From: an uncultured Acidimicrobiales bacterium
GTDB taxonomy: Bacteria; Actinomycetota; Acidimicrobiia; Acidimicrobiales; SZUA-35
NCBI GenBank assembly: GCA_937922045.1
Contig: CAKZXA010000010.1
Location: 1 to 64,000 of the forward strand
Direction of reading: 5' to 3'
DNA length: 64,000 bases
This document shows positions 1 through 8,287 of the stretch, one piece after another. The position numbers and the translations under genes are program-made. The notes beneath the pieces were generated by a model, which had not been told where the DNA came from, did not search any database, and saw only the letters and a program-made list of their open reading frames with translations. The first letter of the stretch is position 1. Each line of letters begins with the position of its first letter.

Positions 1-382
1 TGTACAATCTTGGTCGAAATCAGGCGCCAGAGAATAGCGATCGGTGAGTGGGGACCAGGAGTGAGCGAGGCCGACAAGAACAGCTGGTTCGCCCAATCAT
101 CGGACTCGGTCAGATTGGCATGGGGCGCTGAAGGTCTTGAGGGCTCGCTGCGATGGTCGCCCTCGGGGCTGACGGGGTGTTTATGGGGACGCGGTTCATA
201 GCAACACGGGAGTCGGCCACAGCTCAGGTTTAGAAGAATCGTCTCCAGGAGATGTAGAGCTAGATGCCGATCTCAATGCCAGCACCGCTGTCCCCCTGAT
301 GGTCGGTTCCGAGATCGTTGATGTGACGCAGCGTTAGTTGATGTGACGCAGCGTTAAACGTGTGCGCCAGCCGCGACGAGGC
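1..382. other. Left-edge stretch without a supportable gene
   Basis: I see no convincing gene here. A 63-codon plus-strand frame (10-201) has no recognisable motif or ribosome binding site. A minus-strand frame is open from about 272 to the window edge but is also unrecognisable; it could be the end of a gene lying outside the window. The only clear structure is a perfect tandem repeat at 317-356, just downstream of the ogt stop codon. Confidence 0.5.
317..356. repeat. Tandem repeat, 2 x 20 bp
   Basis: Two perfect adjacent copies of GTTGATGTGACGCAGCGTTA, about 27 bp beyond the stop codon of the minus-strand ogt gene. It resembles the other gene-border duplications in this window. Confidence 0.9.
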
Positions 383-877
383 CTAGCAGCGATTTGCCAG
401 CTCGTGGTCGAGAAGCCAGCGCTTCACGTCGAGTCCGTACAGATAGCCACCGAGGGAGCCATCGGAACGCAGCGCTCGATGGCAGGGAACCATCGGTGCG
501 ATCAGGTTGCGCCCGCAGGCCGTCCCTGCGGCTCGCACGGCCCGGGGGCGTTCGACCGAAGCCGCCAACTCGGAATAGGTGCGGGTCTGGCCGGCGGGTA
601 TGCCTCGCAACGCGTCCCAAACCTCTTGCTGCATCTTGGTGCCTGGCTGGGCGACCGCCAGATGATCGAGGGCGTCGACCTTGCCGTCGAAATAGGCGAG
701 GATAGGTTCGTGAAAGGCGCCGAGATGCTCGACCTCCGCCAGATCATCGGTAGACCCAGCAGGCAGCCGGCGAAAGAGTGGGTCGGGCGGACAAAATCCG
801 GCCGCCACGATCGCATCGTCGGCCACGAGCACCGAAAGCTCGGCGATCGGGGTGGTGAAGGTATGAAAGGTGATCAT
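383..877 (-). CDS. ogt: Methylated-DNA--protein-cysteine S-methyltransferase (Ogt type)
   Basis: Suicide repair enzyme that moves the methyl group from O6-methylguanine in DNA to its own cysteine. The active-site motif PCHR lies near residue 131 (acceptor Cys132), followed by a glycine-rich GSLGGYLYG segment typical of the family. At 164 residues it matches the short Ogt form, without the N-terminal zinc domain found in the Ada protein encoded at 57557-58666. It starts just upstream of the alkA-like gene on the same strand, with a tandem repeat between them, so the two could be co-transcribed as an alkylation-repair pair. Assignment is firm. Confidence 0.93.
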   Translation of the reverse strand: MITFHTFTTPIAELSVLVADDAIVAAGFCPPDPLFRRLPAGSTDDLAEVEHLGAFHEPILAYFDGKVDALDHLAVAQPGTKMQQEVWDALRGIPAGQTRTYSELAASVERPRAVRAAGTACGRNLIAPMVPCHRALRSDGSLGGYLYGLDVKRWLLDHELANRC

Positions 878-901
878 TGGTGGTGCTCTCCCTTTGGTTC
901 G

Positions 902-949
902 TTCAGCTCTCAGCTTGTTCAGCTCTCAGCTTGTTCAGCTCTCAGCTTG
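902..949. repeat. Tandem repeat, 3 x 16 bp
   Basis: Three perfect copies of TTCAGCTCTCAGCTTG (902-917, 918-933, 934-949) fill the gap between the alkA-like stop and the ogt start. A partial fourth copy holds the alkA-like stop codon at 951-953. Confidence 0.92.
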
Positions 950-950
950 C

Positions 951-1865
951 TCAGCTCGTTGCCCACAACAAGATCGAGGCATAGGCCCGCCATGGGCTCC
1001 AGGCTTCTGCCCGCCGCGCCAGCTCGCGGTTGTCGATGCCGAGTGTCTGGCGTAGGACGAGATCGTTGATCGGCCACTGGTCTGGCTGGTTGAAGGCTCG
1101 CATCAGGACGTAGCCGACGGTCCAGGGGCCGATGCCGTTGATGGCGAGCAGGCGTTCGGCGATCGCGTCGGGATTGGCGTCGTCGCCGAGATCGATCTCA
1201 CCGGAAGCCACGGCCTCGGCCACCGACCGCACACAGGCTCTCTTTCGGCCCGGGACGCCGAGCTCGTCGAGGGGGGCGCCCAGTACCTCCTGAGCCGTCG
1301 GGAAGCCCGAGCGCAGGCCTCTGCGCTCCGTAGATGGGATGCCGTCGACCAAGTCGAGGAGCGACCCGAGGGTGGTGCGGGCCGCAGCGACGCTCACCTG
1401 TTGGCCGATGATGGCTCGCATAAGAAGTTCGAAACGGTCGAAGGTGCCGGGAACACGGGGAAGGGATGTGTGGTGGAGCCGCTCGGCCAGGTCGTGGTCG
1501 AGCCGAAGATGGGTAGCCACGGCATCGAGGTCGGTTTCGATGTCGGAGACGGTGGCAGCGGCGGCGAGCAGAGAAGGGGGCAAGGATGAGGACAGGGATG
1601 GCGACCGGGCTGGCGACCGGGCAGCATCGGCGGCCATTCTGGGTTCAACGACCTCGACCAGGAGGTTCTTGTCCTCGGGATCGGACCCCAGCCGGAGAGT
1701 GGTGTCTGGCATGCCGCGCACGTACATATCGCCGTCGATTCGTTCGAGGCCAGGAATAGTGCGAGCGGTGAGGAAGGCAAGCGTGGTGCTCCACCCGACC
1801 CGACCGTTGGCGCGTACAAAGGCGGAGCCCGATACTGCGCCCACCGCCGTTGATTTACCGCTCAT
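951..1865 (-). CDS. alkA: DNA-3-methyladenine glycosylase II, AlkA-like
   Basis: Base-excision glycosylase of the HhH-GPD superfamily that removes alkylated purines. The first ~70 residues resemble the AlkA N-terminal domain (FLTARTIPGLERIDG, YVRG). The helix-hairpin-helix lies at about 239-258 (INGIGPWTVGYV) and the likely catalytic aspartate is Asp268 in WPINDL. I chose ATG 1865 (304 residues). A longer frame to 2201 would overlap the divergent lipoprotein gene and has a low-complexity, non-family N-terminus. The gene lies upstream of ogt on the same strand. A second, divergent paralogue is at 9458-10354. Confidence 0.88.
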   Translation of the reverse strand: MSGKSTAVGAVSGSAFVRANGRVGWSTTLAFLTARTIPGLERIDGDMYVRGMPDTTLRLGSDPEDKNLLVEVVEPRMAADAARSPARSPSLSSSLPPSLLAAAATVSDIETDLDAVATHLRLDHDLAERLHHTSLPRVPGTFDRFELLMRAIIGQQVSVAAARTTLGSLLDLVDGIPSTERRGLRSGFPTAQEVLGAPLDELGVPGRKRACVRSVAEAVASGEIDLGDDANPDAIAERLLAINGIGPWTVGYVLMRAFNQPDQWPINDLVLRQTLGIDNRELARRAEAWSPWRAYASILLWATS

Positions 1866-1938
1866 ACCTACCGTTGTAGTCGCCGATCGGTTAGGAATGA
1901 CGCCACCATGGGCCAACGGGTCGCTACTCTCGATACCC

Positions 1939-2532
1939 ATGGCACGGAAACAAGCGGTAACAAGCAGATTGGAACGGTTCGGTTCGATACCGTCTGTCGT
2001 TGCCGCTGCAACCGCTTTCTGCCTGCTGCTTGTCGGTTGTAGTTCTGACGGCGACACCGCCGAGGACACACCGGCCACGGTTCGTTCGGTAGCCGAGGAA
2101 CTTGTCGCCGGCCCGATCGCCGATGGGGCCGGCCTGGGCGAGTTACGTCCGACCTGCGACGACGTGGTCGATGCGGCCGTCGGTGCGAGCTTCGAGTGCA
2201 CAGCGGTAACCGAGGGTCAGCGAACCGTCTGGCTCGACGCCATCATCGACCAGGAAGGCCGGGTAGACCTGCGCACCCGCAACGTCATCACCGCCGCTGC
2301 GCTTCCTGGGTTCGAACGGGCTGCGGTCGTCGCTCTCAACCAAACCGTCGGGACCGCACTAACCGATGAGGCTGTCGACTGTGGAGATTCTTCCGTTGTC
2401 GTCGGTTCCGATCAAGCCCTCTTGTGTCTGGTGACCGATCCAAACACGGGCGAGGTCTTCGACCTCACGATGACGGTCACCGATATCGAAGCTCGCCAGT
2501 TCAGCGTCACAGTGGCCCAAGAACCCCGCTAG
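1939..2532 (+). CDS. Secreted lipoprotein, DUF4333-like
   Basis: A 197-residue protein with a positively charged N-terminus, a hydrophobic stretch at about 17-33 and a lipobox LLVGC with Cys34 as the lipidation site, so it is probably anchored to the outer face of the membrane. The mature part appears to hold two similar ~75-residue units (around residues 70 and 140), each with a Cys pair, reminiscent of DUF4333 tandem domains of actinobacterial lipoproteins. The start was set at ATG 1939 because the longer upstream frame is antisense to alkA. Function unknown. Its stop codon sits in a 13-bp minisatellite. Confidence 0.72.
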   Translation: MARKQAVTSRLERFGSIPSVVAAATAFCLLLVGCSSDGDTAEDTPATVRSVAEELVAGPIADGAGLGELRPTCDDVVDAAVGASFECTAVTEGQRTVWLDAIIDQEGRVDLRTRNVITAAALPGFERAAVVALNQTVGTALTDEAVDCGDSSVVVGSDQALLCLVTDPNTGEVFDLTMTVTDIEARQFSVTVAQEPR

Positions 2533-2593
2533 ATCAGACGGCTAGGTCAGACGGCCAGGTCAGACGGCTAGATCAGACGGCTAGATCAGACGA
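2529..2593. repeat. Tandem repeat, 5 x 13 bp, between converging genes
   Basis: Five near-identical copies of CTAGATCAGACGG (variants CTAGGTCAGACGG and CCAGGTCAGACGG). The first copy holds the TAG stop of the lipoprotein gene and the last holds the TGA stop of the converging ribonuclease gene, so the array makes up the whole intergenic spacer. Confidence 0.93.
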
Positions 2594-3995
2594 CGGAGAA
2601 GGCGATTCGGCGCCGAGCGACCTCAACCTCGTCGAGCCGCAAGTTCACCTTTTCAGCCAGGCTGCGCCCGGCGACATCGACATGGGCGACGATGGCAGGA
2701 TCGGCGATCTGGACGATGGCCTTGTCGCGTTTCGGCTGGAGATCGACGACCAGACCATCGAAGACCTGACCTATCGACGGCTCCAAGACGATGGCTTCGG
2801 TTATGTCGACCATGGCTCGCTCCAAAGACGATTCTCGCTGACGAGCCCGACCCATCAGCGACGGCAGCTCTTCCAAGCCTTCAACCGCCCACTGGGGTGG
2901 CTCCTGGTCGGCGAAGAAGGAGAGCAGTAGCTCGTTGGCGAATCGATCGACCAGTCGGCGCAGGGGCGCGGTTACGTGAGCGTAGAGCGAGGCGATGGCG
3001 CCATGTTCGGCGTGGCGCGGTAGGTCGCCGTCGAAGGCGAGGTAGCCAGCGCCGCGGAAGACCCGGGTGCACTGGAGGAGGAAGGCGCAACGTTCTGGTG
3101 ATGTAGGCCTAAGATCGCGGACGAATCCGGCGTAGGTAGTGTCGGCGCCCCATTTCAACCCAAGGTAGGTCGCGGTCCGGCGGAGGCGAGCGATCTCGCG
3201 CTTGTCGGGCGGCGGGAGAGTACGCAGGATACCGAGACCGTTGTCGGCCATTGTTTGAGCCGCCACCATGCCGGTCAGGAGCGAGATTTGGGCGTTCCAT
3301 CCCTCGACAGGGAGGCTTGTGCCGAATTCGAGAGCGTAGGACCCATCTCGTTCCACAACCTCCTGGGGAGGAAGACTGAGCGAGACACCGCCGCGCTCAG
3401 CCTCGCGCTCCTGACGAAGGGTTCCGATGCGTGACAGCAGGGTTAGGGACGGATCGGCGTCATCGTCGATGAGGCGCTGAGCCTCGGCGTAGCTGATGGC
3501 CGCCTTCGCCTGGACGAGGGCCCGTTCCAACCGCCAATTGACGGGGTTGGCCGCCTCATCGAGATCGATGGTCCAAAGCAAGGCCGGCTTCTCGCCTCCG
3601 GGGAGGAGACTGGCCCGGTCCTCGCTGATGATGAGCGGATGGAGGGCGGTGCGGGTGTCGGGACTGTAGAGCGTGGTTCCGCGTTTGCGGGCCTCAGCGT
3701 CGATCAACCCGCCGGGCTTCACGAAGGCACCGACATCGGCAATTGCGTAGTACAACCGAAAACCGTTGCCGCTTTGCTCGGCGTAGAAGGCCTGGTCTAG
3801 ATCAGACGCTCCAGGTGGGTCGATGGCGACCAGGCCGAGATGGCGTTGATCCAGTCGCTCCGTCTTTGCCAGCTCCGCCTCCTTGGCCTCGACGAGTACG
3901 TCGTAGGGAAAGCGACGTGGCACGTCGAGCTCATCGCGGATGTTGTCGAAAGCGTCTTCAAAGTGGCGAGGAGCTCGAAGAACGAGATTGGGCAT
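2586..3995 (-). CDS. RNB-domain ribonuclease (RNase II/R family)
   Basis: Probable 3'-to-5' exoribonuclease, 469 residues. The metal-binding motif IDPPGASDLDQAF at about 58-70 supplies the conserved aspartates (59, 65, 67) of the RNB catalytic centre. The start at ATG 3995 is backed by GGGAG six bases upstream. The protein is shorter than classic RNase R: it lacks long N-terminal cold-shock domains and has only a small C-terminal S1-like portion. This matches the compact actinobacterial RNB proteins. It lies downstream of panB on the same strand with a 38-bp gap. Confidence 0.87.
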   Translation of the reverse strand: MPNLVLRAPRHFEDAFDNIRDELDVPRRFPYDVLVEAKEAELAKTERLDQRHLGLVAIDPPGASDLDQAFYAEQSGNGFRLYYAIADVGAFVKPGGLIDAEARKRGTTLYSPDTRTALHPLIISEDRASLLPGGEKPALLWTIDLDEAANPVNWRLERALVQAKAAISYAEAQRLIDDDADPSLTLLSRIGTLRQEREAERGGVSLSLPPQEVVERDGSYALEFGTSLPVEGWNAQISLLTGMVAAQTMADNGLGILRTLPPPDKREIARLRRTATYLGLKWGADTTYAGFVRDLRPTSPERCAFLLQCTRVFRGAGYLAFDGDLPRHAEHGAIASLYAHVTAPLRRLVDRFANELLLSFFADQEPPQWAVEGLEELPSLMGRARQRESSLERAMVDITEAIVLEPSIGQVFDGLVVDLQPKRDKAIVQIADPAIVAHVDVAGRSLAEKVNLRLDEVEVARRRIAFSVV

Positions 3996-4033
3996 GGTTT
4001 GCTCCCAGTAGGCGGTTTTCCCGCGGGCTGATC

Positions 4034-4948
4034 TTACGAGTGGGTGAGGCTAGTCCCGGTGTCGGGTTGTGAGCCATAGAGGCCGAGTGCTTCCGTCAGC
4101 TCTTCAGAGGCCTGGTAGCTCTCCTCATCGTTAGGGAAGGCACCGGAGCGTACGTCGGCAGCATAGGCCTGAACAGATGCCACCTGGTTGGCGTAGGCGG
4201 TTCCGTAGCGACGGACGAATCGAGGCTTGAAGCGGTTCTCGAGGCCGATGAGGTCTTGGTAGACGAGTACTTGCCCGTCGGTGTCGACCCCGGCACCGAT
4301 CCCGATGGTCGGGATATCGATCGAGTCGGTCACAAGCTTACCGACGACGTCGGGTACGGCTTCGATGACGATGGCGAAGCAGCCAGCGGCCTCCAGGGCC
4401 CTGGCATCCTCAACGATGGTGTGTACCGCTGCCTCTTGTCGGCCCTGGATCTTGAACCCACCCATTGCGTTAATCGACTGGGGCGTTAGGCCAACATGGC
4501 CGACCACGGGTATCTCGGCGTCGACCAGCGCCTTCACCATCGGAACCCGGCGAGCTCCGCCTTCGAGTTTGACGCAGCTCGCTCCTGCCCTTATCAGCTT
4601 GGCTGCATTGGCCACCGTGTCGACAGGCGACAGGTGGAAGCTCATCCATGGCATGTCGCCGACGACAACCGCGGTTGGGTTGGCTCGAACTACGGCGGCT
4701 GTGTGGTAGACGATGTCATCGACCGTGACCTGGATGGTTGAGTCATAGCCGAGCACGACCATGGCCACCGAGTCGCCGACGAGGATCATGTCGACATCGG
4801 CCTCGGTTGCAACCCGGGAAGAGGGAGCGTCATAGGCGGTGATCATCACGATCGGTTCGCTCCCGTCACGGCGCTTCATGGCCGCGATCGATGGAACCGT
4901 CCGTTTCTTCGGTTTCGGTTTGTCAGCCGTCGTTGGTTTGTCACTCAT
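4034..4948 (-). CDS. panB: 3-methyl-2-oxobutanoate hydroxymethyltransferase
   Basis: Catalyses the first step of pantothenate synthesis: hydroxymethylation of 2-oxoisovalerate with methylene-tetrahydrofolate to give ketopantoate. At 304 residues it has the family signatures TAYDAPSSRVATEA, ILVGDS (metal-binding Asp), VVLGYDST and KLEGG. It has a short N-terminal extension rich in Lys/Pro/Thr and a variable C-terminal tail. It starts 21 bp after the panC stop, in an apparent DUF2520-panC-panB operon. Confidence 0.95.
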   Translation of the reverse strand: MSDKPTTADKPKPKKRTVPSIAAMKRRDGSEPIVMITAYDAPSSRVATEADVDMILVGDSVAMVVLGYDSTIQVTVDDIVYHTAAVVRANPTAVVVGDMPWMSFHLSPVDTVANAAKLIRAGASCVKLEGGARRVPMVKALVDAEIPVVGHVGLTPQSINAMGGFKIQGRQEAAVHTIVEDARALEAAGCFAIVIEAVPDVVGKLVTDSIDIPTIGIGAGVDTDGQVLVYQDLIGLENRFKPRFVRRYGTAYANQVASVQAYAADVRSGAFPNDEESYQASEELTEALGLYGSQPDTGTSLTHS

Positions 4949-4969
4949 TCCCGGAACCTCATCTTCGCC

Positions 4970-5830
4970 CTAGGAGCCACGCTGTACCGTACAGTTGTCG
5001 ATCAGCCGGGTCGAACCAAGGTAGGCGGCTACGAGCAGCTGCACCTCGGAACCCAGGGCATCGGGTCGGCGGAGCGTTGCGGGGTCGACGACCGCCAGGT
5101 AGTCAAGCTTCGCCCTCGGTTCTGCGTCGAAGATCGCTTGCATCGCCGATTCGATGGTGTCGGGGTCGGCCCCAGCGCTGAGGGCGCTTTCGGCGCCTGC
5201 ATCGAGCGATCGTCGAAGAACCACGGCAGCGGCTCGATCCTCGGCACTGAGATAGATATTGCGCGACGACATCGCCAGCCCGTCCGGTTCGCGCACGATG
5301 GGGCAACCAACCACCTCGACCGGGATGGAAAGATCGGCGACCATTCGACGGATCACGGCCAGCTGTTGGAAGTCTTTCTCCCCGAAGTAGGCGCGGCAGG
5401 GTCCAACGATGTTGAACAGCTTGCTAACCACGGTCGCTACACCGGCGAAATGGGTGGGGCGGGAGGCTCCGTCCCACCGCTCGGACAAGTCGGAGACGGC
5501 GACGGTAGTGAGGACCGGACCAAAGGGATACATCTCCTCGACGCTGGGGACGAAAAGATAGTCGGCCCCCGCATCGGCGGCCAGGGCGGCGTCTCGGTCG
5601 AGGTCTCGGGGGTAGGCGGCCAGGTCTTCGTCGGGAGCGAACTGGAGAGGATTGACAAAGATCGAGGCGATCACGACGTCGTTGGCCGAACGGGCAGCTC
5701 GGATCAGGGAACCGTGGCCGTCGTGGAGATAGCCCATGGTGGGGACGAAGCCGACCTCGGCGCCTGAGGCTCGATGACGATCAAGAACGATCCTCAACTC
5801 GCTGATGGTCTTGAATCTCTCAGGTGTCAT
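4970..5830 (-). CDS. panC: Pantoate--beta-alanine ligase
   Basis: Joins pantoate and beta-alanine using ATP (via pantoyl-adenylate). The HIGH-type motif appears as PTMGYLHDGHGSL, followed by FVNPLQF and the later MSSRNIYLS segment. I start it at ATG 5830 (286 residues). The longer frame would run further into the upstream gene; this start already overlaps that gene's stop by 11 bp, which suggests translational coupling. Neighbours panB and the DUF2520 protein place it in a pantothenate operon. Confidence 0.95.
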   Translation of the reverse strand: MTPERFKTISELRIVLDRHRASGAEVGFVPTMGYLHDGHGSLIRAARSANDVVIASIFVNPLQFAPDEDLAAYPRDLDRDAALAADAGADYLFVPSVEEMYPFGPVLTTVAVSDLSERWDGASRPTHFAGVATVVSKLFNIVGPCRAYFGEKDFQQLAVIRRMVADLSIPVEVVGCPIVREPDGLAMSSRNIYLSAEDRAAAVVLRRSLDAGAESALSAGADPDTIESAMQAIFDAEPRAKLDYLAVVDPATLRRPDALGSEVQLLVAAYLGSTRLIDNCTVQRGS

Positions 5831-6587
5831 CGTCGTCGCCTTGAGCTGGATGGTGCCCCTCAAGACTATCGGCGCCTCTTGTGCTCAGCTGAGTGGCCGC
5901 AGCGGCCATGGTCTCGTAGAGACGACGATGATGCAGTGGCAGCGAGGCGAGGTGGATGGCCAGGGTCTCGCTGTCTCCTCGGGCCGCCGGACCGGTAAGG
6001 GAACGAAGAGCTCCGTTTTCGGCCACGTTGGCCAAGGTGGAGCTCATCAGTTCCCAATAGATGGCGACCGGAATATCGAGCTCGGCCGCCAGCTCCTCGA
6101 CCTGGGCGCAGAGCACAACCAGATGGTTCGCCGCGATGGCGGCGGTGGCGTGGTAGAGCGACCGTTGATTTTCGGCGACCTCGATCGAGCTGGCGCCGAG
6201 GCTCTCGGCCATGCCGATGACCAGGGGATGCCCGGCCACAGCAACGGTCGCTCCGTCGAGAAGGCGGCGAGCCCCGATGGCCGGATCGGGCAGGGACACC
6301 AGCGGGTGGAATGATCCCCGGTTCTCATGGTGGCCAAGCACGGTGAGCGGTTTGGCTCCGGAGAGGTGGATTATCACGGCTGAGCCGGGGGCGATGGCAG
6401 CCGCCACGTCAGCGATGGCGTCATCGGGTACCGCTATGACGACGGCATCGACGTCGCGGGCGGCCTGTGCGACATCGTCCCCTCGTCGATAGGTGTGATG
6501 CAGCCGCCAGCCCCGTTCGGTGAGAGCCGAGGCGAGGGAAAGGCCAGCTCGACCGGGCCCGATGAGACTGAAGGATCCCAGGTTCAC
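5820..6587 (-). CDS. Rossmann-fold DUF2520 oxidoreductase-like protein
   Basis: A 255-residue protein that begins almost at once with the nucleotide-binding motif LIGPGRAG, followed by acidic and hydrophobic strands typical of a Rossmann NAD(P) domain (AVVIAVPDDAI). The C-terminal helical half (ATAAIAANHLVVL, MSSTLANV) resembles DUF2520. The overall plan is that of ketopantoate reductase/6-phosphogluconate-dehydrogenase-like enzymes. GTG 6587 is preferred because it leaves the usual few residues before the first strand; a TTG at 6650 would add 21. Direct coupling to panC suggests a pantothenate role, perhaps ketopantoate reduction, but that is inference. Confidence 0.78.
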   Translation of the reverse strand: MNLGSFSLIGPGRAGLSLASALTERGWRLHHTYRRGDDVAQAARDVDAVVIAVPDDAIADVAAAIAPGSAVIIHLSGAKPLTVLGHHENRGSFHPLVSLPDPAIGARRLLDGATVAVAGHPLVIGMAESLGASSIEVAENQRSLYHATAAIAANHLVVLCAQVEELAAELDIPVAIYWELMSSTLANVAENGALRSLTGPAARGDSETLAIHLASLPLHHRRLYETMAAAATQLSTRGADSLEGHHPAQGDDDDT

Positions 6588-6692
6588 AGGCCCAACGGTA
6601 GCTGCTTCAGCGCAAGCAAAAGACGACCGGGGAAGGTCGGAGGTGTTCAAGTTTGAAATATGTGCTTGCGGTGGGTGGTGGCGGTGGTGCCT

Positions 6693-6734
6693 CTGTTAAC
6701 GCATCGCTGTCAACACATCGCTGTCAACACATCG
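6693..6734. repeat. Tandem repeat, 3 x 14 bp
   Basis: Copies CTGTTAACGCATCG, CTGTCAACACATCG and CTGTCAACACATCG lie immediately beyond the stop codon (6738-6740) of the minus-strand marR-like gene. Confidence 0.88.
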
Positions 6735-6737
6735 CGA

Positions 6738-7193
6738 TCAGCGGGAAGCCGACAACTTCTCTTCCAGTCGGTCAAACACCGCTTCCAACACGTCGAACTC
6801 CGACTCGGAAATGTTGTCGAAATACGATGCTCGGATATCGCGGTGGTGCCCGTCGGTCGCCCGTTCAAGTGCGGCGCGTCCAGCCTCGGTAAGAATGGCC
6901 CAGAGACCGCGGCGGTCGTCCTCGCATTCTTCCCGAGTCACGTAGTTGACTTCGGTGAGCCGATCAACTCGGTAGGTGAGGCGGCTGCGAGAAACCAACA
7001 CTTGGTGCGCCAGCTCACTCATACGCAGCCTGCTGTCAGCCGCTGTCGACAGAACTTGGAGAATCTCATAATCGGTCAGCGACAGCTGACTGTTCTTCTG
7101 AAGCTCTTGATCCAGTAGTTCCATTGTTTGGACGCTGACTGAAAGAAAGTTTCGCCACGCCCGCTGCTCGCGCGGTGTTAACTGTTCATTCAC
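6738..7193 (-). CDS. MarR-family transcriptional regulator
   Basis: A 151-residue winged-helix regulator. The recognition helix region is MSELAHQVLVSRSRLTYRVDRL (about 59-80), followed by the wing with the typical DDRRGLWAILTEAGR motif. N- and C-terminal helices probably form the dimer interface. Such proteins usually repress a nearby gene and respond to phenolic or oxidative signals. It is flanked by the mutM and pan genes on the same strand, so its target is not obvious. The 238-bp upstream spacer (7194-7431) probably holds its promoter; I saw no strong palindrome there. Confidence 0.9.
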   Translation of the reverse strand: MNEQLTPREQRAWRNFLSVSVQTMELLDQELQKNSQLSLTDYEILQVLSTAADSRLRMSELAHQVLVSRSRLTYRVDRLTEVNYVTREECEDDRRGLWAILTEAGRAALERATDGHHRDIRASYFDNISESEFDVLEAVFDRLEEKLSASR

Positions 7194-7431
7194 TCTTTGG
7201 ATCCTACGACGATGGAGTGTCTACTTGCGATCAATCAAGGCAGGAATCAACTTTAATTCTGGAGCAAGCGTTCGGATTCTTTGGATGCTGGCTCACCGTC
7301 AAATCCATAGTTTGGCATGTCCGCGGCCCTAATTCAGCACAAGAAGCTGCAGGGAGCGCTGGTGATAGGCGCCAATACGCAAGGACTAGAGCTGCTGTCG
7401 TTGAGAAATGAGCGGCCCCGTAGAGTGAGTC

Positions 7432-8274
7432 TCATCGCTCTTGACAGCGAGGGCACCAGACCGTTGTGCGGGCGTCGAGCATGGCGGATCGAAGAACGCT
7501 GTTACAGCGCAAGCATGGCTCCCCAGATCGACCGTATGCCGCTAACTGGAGCTGGTTGGCGCCGATGCCACCCTCAGCATCGCGGTAGTCGCGCAGGGTT
7601 GTGCCGCCATTGTTGACCCCTTGTTCGAGCACGATTCGAATCGCATCGAGGAGACGTTCGGCGCGGACCAATCCTAGACGCGTGATCTTGGGGTTGATCT
7701 CGGCCAACCACAGGGCCTCATCGGCGTAGATGTTGCCGACACCGGCCACCGGACGTTGCGACAGCAACTGGGTCTTGAGCTTGCGTCTACTGGTTTTCAG
7801 TCGTTGCCAAAAGACCTCTGCCGTTAGTTCGGGGTCGAAGGGTTCGGGTCCGGCATTGGCCAGCGTTGGGATGGAGGAATAGTCGCCGCGGGCCACCAGA
7901 CGGATGCGGCCGAAACGACGAACGTCGTCGAAGCGGAGGATCCTGCCGTCGTCGAGGCGCCACCAAGCTCGGAGGTAGGGGTCGTTTAGATCTGGATCGG
8001 GGTCGAGCGAGAGCTTTCCCGTCATGCCGAGATGGATTACCAGCTCGCTCGCTGACGGCCGGTCGTCGCTGTCGCTGTGCGGGTCGGGGGTAGGGACGAC
8101 CTCGACGAGAAGAAACTTGCCGCGGCGTCCCAATCGTTCGATCCGCATGTCGATGGCTTCGACCGCGGGCACGAATTTGGCCGAAGGATGAGAGCCCGCC
8201 TCCAGAATGGTTGCGCCGACCAGCTGATCGACCAGTTGACGTCGGATTGTCTCGACCTCGGGCATCTCGGGCAT
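7432..8274 (-). CDS. mutM: Formamidopyrimidine-DNA glycosylase
   Basis: Removes 8-oxoguanine and ring-opened purines and nicks the abasic site. The N-terminus MPEMPEVETIRRQL provides the catalytic Pro and Glu (positions 2 and 3). RRGKFLLVEV holds the conserved lysine. A C-terminal zinc finger with CLRC and CPRC ends the 280-residue protein. The start is fixed by the need for the N-terminal proline. Only 13 bp separate this start codon from that of the divergent D-serine-dehydratase-like gene. Confidence 0.95.
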   Translation of the reverse strand: MPEMPEVETIRRQLVDQLVGATILEAGSHPSAKFVPAVEAIDMRIERLGRRGKFLLVEVVPTPDPHSDSDDRPSASELVIHLGMTGKLSLDPDPDLNDPYLRAWWRLDDGRILRFDDVRRFGRIRLVARGDYSSIPTLANAGPEPFDPELTAEVFWQRLKTSRRKLKTQLLSQRPVAGVGNIYADEALWLAEINPKITRLGLVRAERLLDAIRIVLEQGVNNGGTTLRDYRDAEGGIGANQLQLAAYGRSGEPCLRCNSVLRSAMLDARTTVWCPRCQER

Positions 8275-8287
8275 GCTTTGTTCCTAC

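Noticed and set aside
1..272. Open minus-strand frame running off the left edge
   Set aside because: About 90 codons with no motif or convincing composition; cannot be told from chance.
1339..1938. Upstream extension of the lipoprotein frame
   Set aside because: These 200 codons are antisense to alkA; the signal peptide starts cleanly at ATG 1939.
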